A DNA stretch of 21,321 nucleotides, taken from NCBI GenBank assembly GCA_905207425.1, contig CAJLLB010000020.1, forward strand, positions 1 to 21,321, read 5' to 3'. Positions 1-6,572 of this stretch are shown here, in pieces; the stretch's first letter is position 1, and every line of letters starts with the position of its first letter. The stretch comes from an uncultured Collinsella sp. (GTDB taxonomy: Bacteria; Actinomycetota; Coriobacteriia; Coriobacteriales; Coriobacteriaceae). The position numbers and the translations under genes are program-made. A model generated the notes under the pieces. That model was not told the origin of the DNA and ran no database searches. It was given only the letters and a program-made list of their open reading frames with translations.

Positions 1-33
1 GGGCGGCCAAACAGTCCGTATTTCACCGCAACT
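1..33. repeat. Partial copy of a palindromic intergenic repeat, cut by the window edge
   Basis: Positions 10-33 match positions 2790-2813 at 23 of 24 bases (AACAGTCC, then TATTTCACCGCAACT). In the complete copy at 2747-2813 this segment is the right arm of a long inverted repeat. The left arm of this copy would lie before base 1, outside the window. It begins 17 bases beyond the stop of the minus-strand yqeC-like gene, so it could serve as that gene's 3' hairpin. The one base that differs (G18 against C2798) would restore perfect pairing with the left-arm sequence seen in the other copy. That fits a family of structured repeats. Confidence 0.7.
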
Positions 34-49
34 GAGGAGATGGGGCCGG

Positions 50-784
50 CTACTTGAGGCTGCTGGCGACGACGGGGTGGTCGAGAGCTGCCTCGAAGCG
101 GTCGGCCATCGTGGGGTCGCTGAGCGTGTCGACTTGGTTGAGCATGATGCGGGCATTGTTGAGGTTCAGCATCCGCAGCTCGGCATTGAGCACCTGGGCG
201 ACGCGCTCTGGGGTGGCAGTGTCGGTGAGCTCGCAGCCGCAACGCTCGCAAAAGAGCTCGGGGCGGTGGACAACCTCGGCGACGGGTTTGCCCAGTCCCG
301 AGGCGCCGACGACCCAGACAACGTTTGCCGTGGCGGCGGGAATTACCGGCTCCCAGGCGGCATGCGCCTTGAGCGGGAGTCGCTTGCTACCGTCTGCCTC
401 GGCCAACACATAGTCAAAGCGCTGTGCCAGCTCGCCGAGTGGCTCGGCGGGGGCGGAGAGCTTGCCTGTCTCCGGGTCCAAGATGCCTGCCTGGCAGATG
501 CCTCCGCGTGCAAGCCCCGCGCAGGCCTCGCAGGTGCAGCCTGGGGCGTGTGGGGCACCTGGCTTCCAAGGCGCGGCGTCCAGGCGACGATTCGACCCGT
601 CCCATGGCACGCCGGCAACGGGAAGCATATGCGTGGTGGTGCAGAGGAGCACGCGGCCGCCAGCGCGCATGAGCTCAAGACCCAGCGTTTTGAGCAACGT
701 CGACTTGCCGCCGCTGCCGATAATCGCGGTAATGCCCGGCTCGATCCTGAGCGCCGAGGCAAGATTGCCGCTAACCGTTTCCAT
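50..784 (-). CDS. yqeC: YqeC-like selenium-dependent molybdenum hydroxylase accessory ATPase
   Basis: A 244-residue soluble protein resembling the YqeC family, putative nucleotide-binding accessory proteins found with selenium-dependent molybdenum hydroxylases. The exact reaction is not established. A glycine-rich P-loop (GSGGKST) lies at residues 23-29, followed by the motif TTTH at 49-52 and an acidic motif EADGSKRLPLKAH in the middle of the protein; all three are typical of the family. Unusual features are a cysteine cluster at C83, C85, C88 and C97 and a second one (CERCGC) near residue 180, which could bind metal. The start ATG has a modest GGTGA ribosome site upstream. The gene diverges from the yqeB-like gene 100 bp away, and a palindromic repeat follows its stop. 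The family call is fairly sure; the biochemical role is inferred. Confidence 0.82.
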   Translation of the reverse strand: METVSGNLASALRIEPGITAIIGSGGKSTLLKTLGLELMRAGGRVLLCTTTHMLPVAGVPWDGSNRRLDAAPWKPGAPHAPGCTCEACAGLARGGICQAGILDPETGKLSAPAEPLGELAQRFDYVLAEADGSKRLPLKAHAAWEPVIPAATANVVWVVGASGLGKPVAEVVHRPELFCERCGCELTDTATPERVAQVLNAELRMLNLNNARIMLNQVDTLSDPTMADRFEAALDHPVVASSLK

Positions 785-886
785 CTGTTCACCGCCGTAT
801 AATACTGTGATAATAAATAATCATCAGAGTAGCGGTCGAACCGCTTTTGCTCTGCTCAAACCGTAGCACAGGGAGGTGCCCCGGGA
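785..886. promoter_or_regulatory. Divergent intergenic region with a palindrome
   Basis: This 102-base gap must hold the promoters of both divergent accessory genes. It is AT-rich in a GC-rich setting. A perfect TATAAT lies on the plus strand at 798-803, and overlapping it on the minus strand is TATTAT (799-804). Neither has a good -35 box that I can see. An interrupted inverted repeat spans 825-854: outer arms CAGAG/CTCTG and inner arms AGCGGT (831-836) and ACCGCT (840-845) around a CGA loop. It could be an operator or a leader hairpin. A strong ribosome site, AGGGAGGTG, lies just before the ATG at 887. Confidence 0.45.
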
Positions 887-1676
887 ATGCTCGTTTATGT
901 TCGCGGCGCCGGCGATATCGCCACGGGTGTCGCCGCTCGCTTGGTGCGCGCCGGCGTGTCGGTCGTTATGGCCGATATCGCGGTTCCCACGTGCATCCGC
1001 CGCACAATCAGTTTTTGCGAGGCTATTCGCCTGGGCGAGGTCCAGGTCGAGGGCATTCGCGCTCGCTTGGCGCAGACGCCGGCAGAGGCGCTCGAGATTA
1101 CCCAAGCGGGGGATGTTGCCGTCGTGGTGGACCCTCAGGCCAAGATGCTCGATGAGCTTAAACCCGCGGCTGTGGTCGACGCGATTCTGGCCAAGCGCAA
1201 CCTGGGCACCACGCGCGACATGGCGCCTACCGTCATCGCCGTGGGGCCGGGCTTTACCGCGCCGGTCGATTGCGACGCCGTGGTCGAGACCATGCGCGGG
1301 CATTTCCTGGGCCGTGTCATTACCCAGGGTTCGCCCCAACCCAACACGGGCGTGCCGGGCATTATCGCTGGCTATGGCAGAGAGCGCGTTATCCACCGCC
1401 GCCGGCGTGTTTCGGTCCGACCGCGCGATCGGCGACATCGTGAGCGCCGGAGACGTGATTGGCTACGCGGGCGATTCGCCCATGTGCACGCAGATCGATG
1501 GCTGTCTGCGCGGGCTTTTGGCGAACGGCGTGCAGGTGACTGAGGGCTTTAAATGCGCCGATGTCGATCCGCGCGGCGATGCCAGCTATATCAACTACAT
1601 TTCGGACAAGGCGACGTCGGTCGGCGGCGGCGTGCTCGAGGCACTCGCTATGCTTACCGATATCTTTAGAGGATAG
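887..1676 (+). pseudogene. yqeB: YqeB-like selenium-dependent molybdenum hydroxylase accessory protein, frameshifted
   Basis: Two overlapping reading frames together encode a YqeB-like protein (EF2563 family) of about 262 residues, the usual length. The first frame (887 to about 1397) gives the N-terminal Rossmann-like motif GAGDIATG at residues 7-14 and runs to GYGRERVI. The next frame (about 1398 to 1676) continues with AAGVFRS, GDIVSAGDVIGYAG, ADVDPRGD and SDKATSVGGGVLEA, conserved family features. Removing one C at 1396-1397 rejoins them as VIHAAGVF. As read, translation runs out of frame to a stop at 1543. This is either a recent inactivating insertion, since both halves remain intact, or a sequencing error. 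No classical slippery site is visible. Ribosome site AGGGAGG precedes the ATG. It is followed 9 bases later by the xdhC-like gene, so they are probably co-transcribed. Confidence 0.78.
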
Positions 1677-1685
1677 AAGGAGGCA

Positions 1686-2729
1686 ATGGAAAAGCTCGAT
1701 GCTGTGAATGCGGCGCTTGTCGCCCTGCGTGCTGGCGAGACGTGCGAGCTCGTGGTCGTGGCCGGCACGGCGGGGTCGTCGCCGCGCGGCGTGGGCGCCT
1801 GGATGGCCGTCTTTGCCGACGGTAGCCAGGCGGGCACCATCGGCGGCGGCAAGATCGAGCTTTTTGCGCTGGACGAGGCGCGAGAGCTGCTGGCCGCGGG
1901 GCAATCGCGTCTGGTCCGCTACACCATGGGCGGCGAGAACTCCGATACCGGTATGATCTGCGGCGGAGCCATCTGCCTGTGCTATCTGCATCTGGATGCG
2001 ATCCAGGCACCGTTGTTCCAGGAAATTGCCGACGTCTTGACGTATCGACGTATCGGCGACTTCGTCATCGACTTTGAACCGTTTGTCATTCAGGCCCTGG
2101 AGGGCGATGTGGTCGAGTACCATGGCGAGGCATCGCGCCATACCATTGCCGGCTGCCCCGAGCTTTCGCTGGTGGAGGAGGGGAGTAAGGTCACCTACAC
2201 CAACGCCGCCTCCGAAATTCCCGCGGCGCACATCGAGACGCTCTGCCCCGAGGGCCTGACCTATATCTTTGGCTGCGGCCACGTGGGCGCCGCGACGGCG
2301 CGGGTGCTCACGGCGGCGGGCTTTGCCGTCGTGGCGTGCGACGACCGCCCCGGCACGCTGACCCCCGATTGGGTGCCCGGTGTCTACGATCGTCGCTTGG
2401 TCGATTACAAGAACCTGAGCGAGCTGTGCCCCATCGGTCCGCGCGACCTGGTGGTCGTCGCCACGGCGGGTCACAAGTCCGATATCGACGTGGTGATTCA
2501 GGCCATGCGCGCCAAGCCTGCCTACCTGGGCTGTCTGGGCTCGCGCCGCAAGACGGCCTTTGTGCGTGCCCGCCTGGAGCAGGAAGGCTTTACGCAGGAC
2601 CAGATCGGCGAGCTGCACCTTCCGATCGGCGTTGCCATCGAGGCCGAGGACCCCGAGGAGATCGCCATCTCCATCGCCGCCGAGATGATCCACCTGCGCC
2701 GCACCAAGCTCGTCCCCCGCAAGCGCTAA
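1686..2729 (+). CDS. xdhC: XdhC-family molybdenum hydroxylase maturation protein
   Basis: A 347-residue XdhC/CoxI-type protein. Family members bind molybdenum cofactor and help insert or sulfurate it in xanthine-dehydrogenase-like enzymes. The N-terminal XdhC/CoxI domain shows GTAGSSPRGVGAWM, a GTIGGGKIE motif and MICGGA. The C-terminal Rossmann domain starts with FGCGHVGAATARVL (from about residue 195) and ends with LGCLGSRRK and LHLPIGVAIEAEDPEEIAISI, both typical. The start has an excellent ribosome site (AGAAGGAGG) directly after the yqeB-like stop. With yqeC and yqeB alongside, this copy probably serves selenium-dependent hydroxylases rather than an ordinary xanthine dehydrogenase, but no enzyme gene is in the window to prove it. 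A palindromic repeat 17 bases past the stop may act as its 3' hairpin. Confidence 0.88.
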   Translation: MEKLDAVNAALVALRAGETCELVVVAGTAGSSPRGVGAWMAVFADGSQAGTIGGGKIELFALDEARELLAAGQSRLVRYTMGGENSDTGMICGGAICLCYLHLDAIQAPLFQEIADVLTYRRIGDFVIDFEPFVIQALEGDVVEYHGEASRHTIAGCPELSLVEEGSKVTYTNAASEIPAAHIETLCPEGLTYIFGCGHVGAATARVLTAAGFAVVACDDRPGTLTPDWVPGVYDRRLVDYKNLSELCPIGPRDLVVVATAGHKSDIDVVIQAMRAKPAYLGCLGSRRKTAFVRARLEQEGFTQDQIGELHLPIGVAIEAEDPEEIAISIAAEMIHLRRTKLVPRKR

Positions 2730-2746
2730 TCGCATCCCCACCAATA

Positions 2747-2813
2747 AGTTGCGGTGAAATACGGATTGTTTAAGCCTGTTAGGCCGCCCAACAGTCCCTA
2801 TTTCACCGCAACT
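2747..2813. repeat. Palindromic REP/MITE-like repeat, complete copy
   Basis: Two 24-base arms, 2747-2770 and 2790-2813, are inverted repeats with 22 of 24 positions matching, separated by a 19-base loop. One mismatch becomes a G-U pair in RNA. The outer 15 bases of each arm (AGTTGCGGTGAAATA and its complement) are perfect. The right arm recurs at 10-33. The element sits between the xdhC-like gene and the rplE leader. It could act as a transcript-end hairpin, but it has no U-tract, so it looks more like a dispersed palindromic repeat than a standard terminator. Confidence 0.75.
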
Positions 2814-3040
2814 GCTTGTTGGGACCCATTTGTGCGGGGGAGTTGTGGAGTTGTGCAGGCAGACGAGGTTTTTCTGGAAATACGCTCACGATGCGCGTAT
2901 AGTACCGATTGTTTTGTCGGCTCCTGCTGCGTCGAGTCCAAACCGCAAAATGCCATGAGCGGCGCGGATGCAGCCAGGAGGCACGAGGACAACCCATCGT
3001 GGCCACGCCCCGTGCTTAAAACCCCAAGAAGGAGTGAACA
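2814..3040 (+). promoter_or_regulatory. Promoter and structured 5' leader of the rplE operon
   Basis: With the repeat before it, this is a stretch of about 310 bases without a gene. A -10 box, TATAGT, lies at 2898-2903; no convincing -35 box is seen. Transcription would start near 2910. The RNA from there can fold into a long stem: 2921-2933 pairs with 2967-2980 (13 pairs, one bulged C at 2974), extended by 2914-2918 with 2988-2992. Inside the loop CCGC (2943-2946) can pair with GCGG (2959-2962). The ribosome site AAGGAG follows just before the rplE ATG at 3041. Such leaders often bind a ribosomal protein for feedback, and S8 plays this role near rplE in Escherichia coli. Its role here is inferred. 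Confidence 0.5.
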
Positions 3041-3598
3041 ATGGCAGAAGAGAAGTATGTGCCGCGTCTGAAGACCAAGTACAACAACGAGGTCAAGCAG
3101 CAGCTTCAGGACAAGTTCCAGTACGAGAACGTCATGATGATCCCCAAGTTTGAGAAGATCGTCGTGAACATGGGTGTCGGCGAGGCCGCTACCGATTCCA
3201 AGGCCATCGACGGTGCCGTGCGCGACCTGTGCGCCATCACCGGACAGCAGCCGATGATCACCCGTGCCCGTAAGTCCATCGCTACCTTCCGCCTGCGCGC
3301 TGGTATGCCGATCGGCTGCAAGGTTACCCTGCGTGGCGACCGTATGTGGGAGTTCTTCGATCGTCTGACCTCCGTCGCGATCCCCCGTATCCGCGACTTC
3401 CGCGGCATTTCCGCCAAGAGCTTCGACGGCCGTGGTAACTTCTCCATGGGCGTCACCGAGCAGCTCATCTTCCCCGAGATCGACTTCGATTCCGTCGATC
3501 ACCAGCGTGGTATGGACATCACTTTCGTGACCACCGCCAACACCGATGAGGAGGCCAAGGCCCTTCTGGACGCCTTCGGTTTCCCGTTCAAGAAATAG
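3041..3598 (+). CDS. rplE: 50S ribosomal protein L5
   Basis: A 185-residue protein with the full L5 sequence, binding 5S rRNA in the central protuberance of the large subunit. Recognisable segments are [11 protein letters not shown] near residue 40, [20 protein letters not shown] near 70-90, and the C-terminal [20 protein letters not shown]. The N-terminal [18 protein letters not shown] is typical. The ATG has a clear ribosome site (AAGGAG). It is the first gene of the ribosomal block here. In most bacteria rplX (L24) lies directly upstream, but here a gene-free leader and then an accessory metabolic module precede it. A stable hairpin separates it from rpsZ. Confidence 0.98.
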   Translation: MAEEKYVPRLKTKYNNEVKQQLQDKFQYENVMMIPKFEKIVVNMGVGEAATDSKAIDGAVRDLCAITGQQPMITRARKSIATFRLRAGMPIGCKVTLRGDRMWEFFDRLTSVAIPRIRDFRGISAKSFDGRGNFSMGVTEQLIFPEIDFDSVDHQRGMDITFVTTANTDEEAKALLDAFGFPFKK

Positions 3599-3613
3599 GT
3601 TCACCTGCCCTAT

Positions 3614-3643
3614 AAGCGCCGTTCCCACAAGGGGGCGGCGCTT
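3614..3643 (+). other. Intercistronic hairpin between rplE and rpsZ
   Basis: Arms 3614-3626 and 3631-3643 pair over 13 positions (AAGCGCCG with CGGCGCTT, then CCC with GGG and two wobble pairs) around an ACAA loop. No U-tract follows, so it is unlikely to end transcription. It may be an RNA processing or stability element, or a protein-binding site. Confidence 0.6.
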
Positions 3644-3677
3644 GGGGCGAACAATACTCTATGTGAGGAGGATATAA

Positions 3678-3863
3678 GTGGCTAAGACATCGATGATCGT
3701 CAAGTGCAATCGCAAGCAGAAGTTCTCTACTCGTGAGTACACGCGCTGCCAGCGCTGCGGCCGTCCGCACTCTGTGTACCGCAAGTTCGGCCTGTGCCGC
3801 GTCTGCTTCCGCGAGCTTGCACTCAAGGGCGAGCTTCCCGGCGTTAAGAAGGCCAGCTGGTAA
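3678..3863 (+). CDS. rpsZ: 30S ribosomal protein S14, zinc-binding type Z
   Basis: A 61-residue protein of the short, zinc-binding S14 form, which sits in the head of the small subunit. Zinc ligands are C24, C27, C40 and C43 in two CxxC pairs (RCQRCG and LCRVC). The C-terminus [11 protein letters not shown] is the standard ending. The start is GTG, supported by a strong GAGGAGG ribosome site and by the conserved MAKTSM beginning. No zinc-free S14 paralogue is in the window. Confidence 0.98.
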   Translation: MAKTSMIVKCNRKQKFSTREYTRCQRCGRPHSVYRKFGLCRVCFRELALKGELPGVKKASW

Positions 3864-3918
3864 GTCACTACCAGCGTTTCAAGCATCAGTTTGGAACAGG
3901 GAAAACGCGCTAAAAAGG

Positions 3919-3941
3919 CTTTGCCGTTAAGGGCGGCGAAG
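3919..3941 (+). other. Small hairpin between rpsZ and rpsH
   Basis: CTTTGCCG (3919-3926) can pair with CGGCGAAG (3934-3941), one G-U pair, loop of seven. It lies in the 119-base gap between rpsZ and rpsH, which otherwise shows only the rpsH ribosome site (GAAGGAGA). No U-tract follows. The stem is short enough that chance is possible. Confidence 0.35.
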
Positions 3942-3982
3942 AACCAAGAGCACGTGTTCATCAAGAACGAAGGAGAATCTGT

Positions 3983-4381
3983 ATGAACCTTACAGACCCG
4001 GTCGCAGATATGCTTACGCGCATCCGTAACGCTAACTCTGTGAACAAGGCCACGGTCTCCATGCCGAGCAGCAAGAAGCTCGTCGAGATCGCTCGTGTTC
4101 TGCACGAGGAGGGCTACATCGAGGGCTACGATGTCGAGGACACCGTTCCCCAGAAGACTCTGCACATCACGCTTAAGTATGGTCCCAAGAAGGCTAAGGT
4201 CATCAACGGCATCCGCCGCATTTCCAAGCCGGGCCTTCGCATCTACTCCACCGCGGACAAGCTTCCGCGCGTGCTCGGTGGCCTCGGCACGGCAATTATC
4301 TCGACCAGTCGCGGCGTCATGACCGACCGCGATGCTCGCAAGCACAACGTCGGCGGCGAGATCATCGCTTACGTCTGGTAA
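3983..4381 (+). CDS. rpsH: 30S ribosomal protein S8
   Basis: A 132-residue S8, an early 16S rRNA-binding protein of the small subunit that in Escherichia coli also represses translation of the spc operon. The N-terminus [18 protein letters not shown] and the C-terminus [27 protein letters not shown] are characteristic, and the length is standard. The ATG is preceded by GAAGGAGA. If feedback control works as in E. coli, the structured leader before rplE or the rplE-rpsZ hairpin would be candidate binding sites; this is inference. Confidence 0.98.
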   Translation: MNLTDPVADMLTRIRNANSVNKATVSMPSSKKLVEIARVLHEEGYIEGYDVEDTVPQKTLHITLKYGPKKAKVINGIRRISKPGLRIYSTADKLPRVLGGLGTAIISTSRGVMTDRDARKHNVGGEIIAYVW

Positions 4382-4414
4382 TTCGCTCGGTAGGTAGAAG
4401 GAAAGGAGATCACC

Positions 4415-4951
4415 GTGTCTCGTATCGGTAATAAGCCTGTCCAGATTCCCGCCGGAGTCGAAGTGGCAGTCAACGGCAACAACGTTGTCGTCAAGGGCCC
4501 CAAGGGCCAGCTCGAGCTCGATGTCTTTGAGAAGCTCGCTATCAACGTCGAGGACAACGTCCTCACCGTTTCCCGTCCCGACGACGAGCGTGAGACCCGT
4601 GCCCGCCACGGCCTCACCCGCGCCCTCATCCACAACATGGTTGTTGGCGTTTCCGAGGGCTTCGAGAAGAAGCTCGAGCTCGCCGGCGTCGGCTACCGCG
4701 TGCAGCAGAAGGGCAAGAACCTCGAGTTCTCCCTGGGCTTCTCGCACCCCGTGATCGTCGAGGCTCCCGAGGGCATCACCTTCGAGGTTCCCGACAACAC
4801 CCACGTGAACGTCAAGGGTATCAACAAGCAGCAGGTCGGTCAGATCGCCGCTGAGATCCGCGGCCATCGTCCTCCCGAGCCTTACAAGGGCAAGGGTATC
4901 CACTATGTTGGCGAGCACATCCGCCGCAAGCTGGGTAAGGCCGCCAAGTAG
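4415..4951 (+). CDS. rplF: 50S ribosomal protein L6
   Basis: A 178-residue L6, located near the factor-binding region of the large subunit. The start is GTG, giving [15 protein letters not shown], the conserved beginning, with AAAGGAGA upstream. Two repeated L6 domains are visible: the first through [20 protein letters not shown], the second from [11 protein letters not shown] to the family signature [10 protein letters not shown] near residue 155. The C-terminus [10 protein letters not shown] is normal. A hairpin separates it from rplR. Confidence 0.98.
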   Translation: MSRIGNKPVQIPAGVEVAVNGNNVVVKGPKGQLELDVFEKLAINVEDNVLTVSRPDDERETRARHGLTRALIHNMVVGVSEGFEKKLELAGVGYRVQQKGKNLEFSLGFSHPVIVEAPEGITFEVPDNTHVNVKGINKQQVGQIAAEIRGHRPPEPYKGKGIHYVGEHIRRKLGKAAK

Positions 4952-4976
4952 TCGTAACCGACTCACTCGCATAAGA

Positions 4977-4998
4977 CCAGCACCCCGTTAGGTGCTGG
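4977..4998 (+). other. Intercistronic hairpin between rplF and rplR
   Basis: A perfect 8-base stem, CCAGCACC (4977-4984) with GGTGCTGG (4991-4998), encloses a six-base loop. A CTTTTT run follows only after about a dozen bases, so this is at best a weak attenuator and more likely a processing or spacing element. The TTTAGGAG ribosome site of rplR comes next. Confidence 0.5.
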
Positions 4999-5026
4999 CA
5001 AGATCAACCTTTTTAGGAGTTTACGT

Positions 5027-5395
5027 ATGAACAAGCATAAGGCGAAGCTGGAAGGCCTCAAGCGTCGTCAGCGTCGTGTTCGCGGCAAGGTCTCGGGTAC
5101 CGCCGAGCGTCCGCGTCTTCGCGTGACCCGTACCAACGCCAACATCTATGCCCAGATCATCGACGACAGCAAGGGCTCCAGCCTGACGCTCGTCTCCGCC
5201 TCGACCCTCGAGGCCGAGTTCAAGGGCACCCACACCTCGAACAAGGAGGCTGCGGAGAAGGTCGGTCAGCTCGTTGGCAAGCGTGCCATCGAGGCCGGCA
5301 TCACCAAGGTCGCTTTCGATCGTGGTGGCCGTATCTACCATGGCCGCGTCAAGGCCCTCGCCGACGGTGCTCGTGCCGCCGGTCTCGAGTTCTAG
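5027..5395 (+). CDS. rplR: 50S ribosomal protein L18
   Basis: A 122-residue L18, which binds 5S rRNA together with L5. The basic N-terminus [22 protein letters not shown] is followed by the conserved [20 protein letters not shown], and the end [28 protein letters not shown] is the family's typical ending. The ATG follows TTTTTAGGAG. Its stop is 14 bases before rpsE, whose ribosome site overlaps this stop. Confidence 0.98.
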   Translation: MNKHKAKLEGLKRRQRRVRGKVSGTAERPRLRVTRTNANIYAQIIDDSKGSSLTLVSASTLEAEFKGTHTSNKEAAEKVGQLVGKRAIEAGITKVAFDRGGRIYHGRVKALADGARAAGLEF

Positions 5396-5409
5396 GAGGT
5401 ATGTAGCAC

Positions 5410-5934
5410 ATGGCTCGTAATCAGAAGCAGCAGCGCGAGGCCTCCGAGTTCGAGGAGCGCGTCGTTTACATCAACCGCGTGTCGAAGACCGTCAAGGGTG
5501 GTCGTCGCATGAGCCTCGTCGCTCTCGTCGTCGTTGGCGACGGCAAGGGCAACGTCGGCGTTGGCATGGGCAAGTCCGCTGAGGTGCCCATGGCCATCTC
5601 CAAGGCGTCTCTCGATGCCAAGAAGAACATGTTCCACGTGCCGGTGACCGAGCAGGGCACCATTCCGCACGAGGTTCTCGGCCACTTTGGTGCCGGCCGC
5701 ATCATCATCAAGCCCGCTGTCGAGGGTACCGGCGTTATCGCCGGCGGCGCTGTGCGTCCCCTCTTCGAGCTTGCTGGCATCAAGAACGTCCTGTCCAAGT
5801 CCCTCGGTACCGACAACGGCCTCAACATCATCAAGGCTGCCGTCGAGGGCCTCAAGGAGCTCTCCAGCCCTGAGGACGTCGCGGCTCGCCGTGGCCTGAC
5901 GGTCTCCGAGATGTTCGTCGGTAAGGAGAACTAA
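5410..5934 (+). CDS. rpsE: 30S ribosomal protein S5
   Basis: A 174-residue S5, which with S4 and S12 shapes decoding fidelity. The N-terminal part carries [22 protein letters not shown], the double-stranded RNA-binding-like S5 domain, then [20 protein letters not shown]. The C-terminal domain shows [28 protein letters not shown]. The ATG lies downstream of TAGGAGG, which overlaps the rplR stop. The protein end overlaps the ribosome site of rpmD, so the two are probably translationally coupled. Confidence 0.98.
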   Translation: MARNQKQQREASEFEERVVYINRVSKTVKGGRRMSLVALVVVGDGKGNVGVGMGKSAEVPMAISKASLDAKKNMFHVPVTEQGTIPHEVLGHFGAGRIIIKPAVEGTGVIAGGAVRPLFELAGIKNVLSKSLGTDNGLNIIKAAVEGLKELSSPEDVAARRGLTVSEMFVGKEN

Positions 5935-5936
5935 GC

Positions 5937-6119
5937 ATGGCTGACACCATCAAGATCAAGCAGGTCCGCAGCACCAACGGTTGCAAGCAGGACCAGGTCC
6001 GTACTGTCCGTGCCCTCGGTCTCCACAGGATCCGCGAGGTTCGCGAGATTGCTGACAACGAGTCCGTCCGCGGCATGATCTTCAAGGTCAAGCACCTTGT
6101 CGAGATTGTAGAGGAGTAG
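5937..6119 (+). CDS. rpmD: 50S ribosomal protein L30
   Basis: A 60-residue L30 of normal bacterial length. Conserved features are IKIKQVRSTNG at the start, DQVRTVRALGLHRI in the middle and MIFKVKHLVEIVE at the end. The ATG lies two bases after the rpsE stop, with its ribosome site AAGGAGA inside rpsE. The rplO start follows three bases after its stop, so these genes are tightly packed. Confidence 0.97.
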   Translation: MADTIKIKQVRSTNGCKQDQVRTVRALGLHRIREVREIADNESVRGMIFKVKHLVEIVEE

Positions 6120-6122
6120 CAA

Positions 6123-6572
6123 ATGCAGCTTCACGATCTTACTCCCGCGCCCGGTTCCACCAAGAACCGTAAGCGCGTCGGCCGTGGCAATTCTTCGGGT
6201 CACGGCACCACTTCTGGCCGCGGTCAGAAGGGCCAGGGTTCCCGCTCTGGTGGCACCAAGGGTGCCGGCTTCGAGGGTGGCCAGACTCCGCTGGCTATGC
6301 GCCTGCCCAAGCTTCCGGGCTTCCGCAACCCCCGTCGTATCGAGTACACCGCTGTTAACGTTGAGCGTCTCGAGCGCAAGTTCGAGGACGGCGCTGTGAT
6401 CGACGGTGCCGCTCTTAAGGCCGCTCGCATCACCAAGAGCGAGTTCGAGCCCGTCAAGGTGCTCGGCAATGGTGAGCTCACCAAGAAGTTCACGGTCAAG
6501 GTCGACAAGGTCAGCGCTTCTGCGCAGGCCAAGATCGAGGCCGCCGGCGGAAAGGTCGAGCTGCCGTGCTAA
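6123..6572 (+). CDS. rplO: 50S ribosomal protein L15
   Basis: A 149-residue L15, a 23S rRNA-binding protein. The glycine-rich basic N-terminal half ([28 protein letters not shown] in pieces) and [19 protein letters not shown] are the family hallmark. The C-terminal [21 protein letters not shown] is also typical. The ribosome site GAGGAG falls at the end of rpmD. The stop TAA (6570-6572) overlaps the GTG start of secY by seven bases. Confidence 0.98.
   Translation: MQLHDLTPAPGSTKNRKRVGRGNSSGHGTTSGRGQKGQGSRSGGTKGAGFEGGQTPLAMRLPKLPGFRNPRRIEYTAVNVERLERKFEDGAVIDGAALKAARITKSEFEPVKVLGNGELTKKFTVKVDKVSASAQAKIEAAGGKVELPC

Noticed and set aside
1390..1405. Programmed ribosomal frameshift in the yqeB-like gene
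   Set aside because: No heptamer slippery sequence, homopolymer or downstream pseudoknot is evident; mutation or sequencing error is simpler.
1389..2744. Long minus-strand open frame (451 codons) opposite yqeB and xdhC
   Set aside because: It is antisense to a clear XdhC-family gene. High GC and codon bias leave stop-free shadow frames; the translation shows no known motif.
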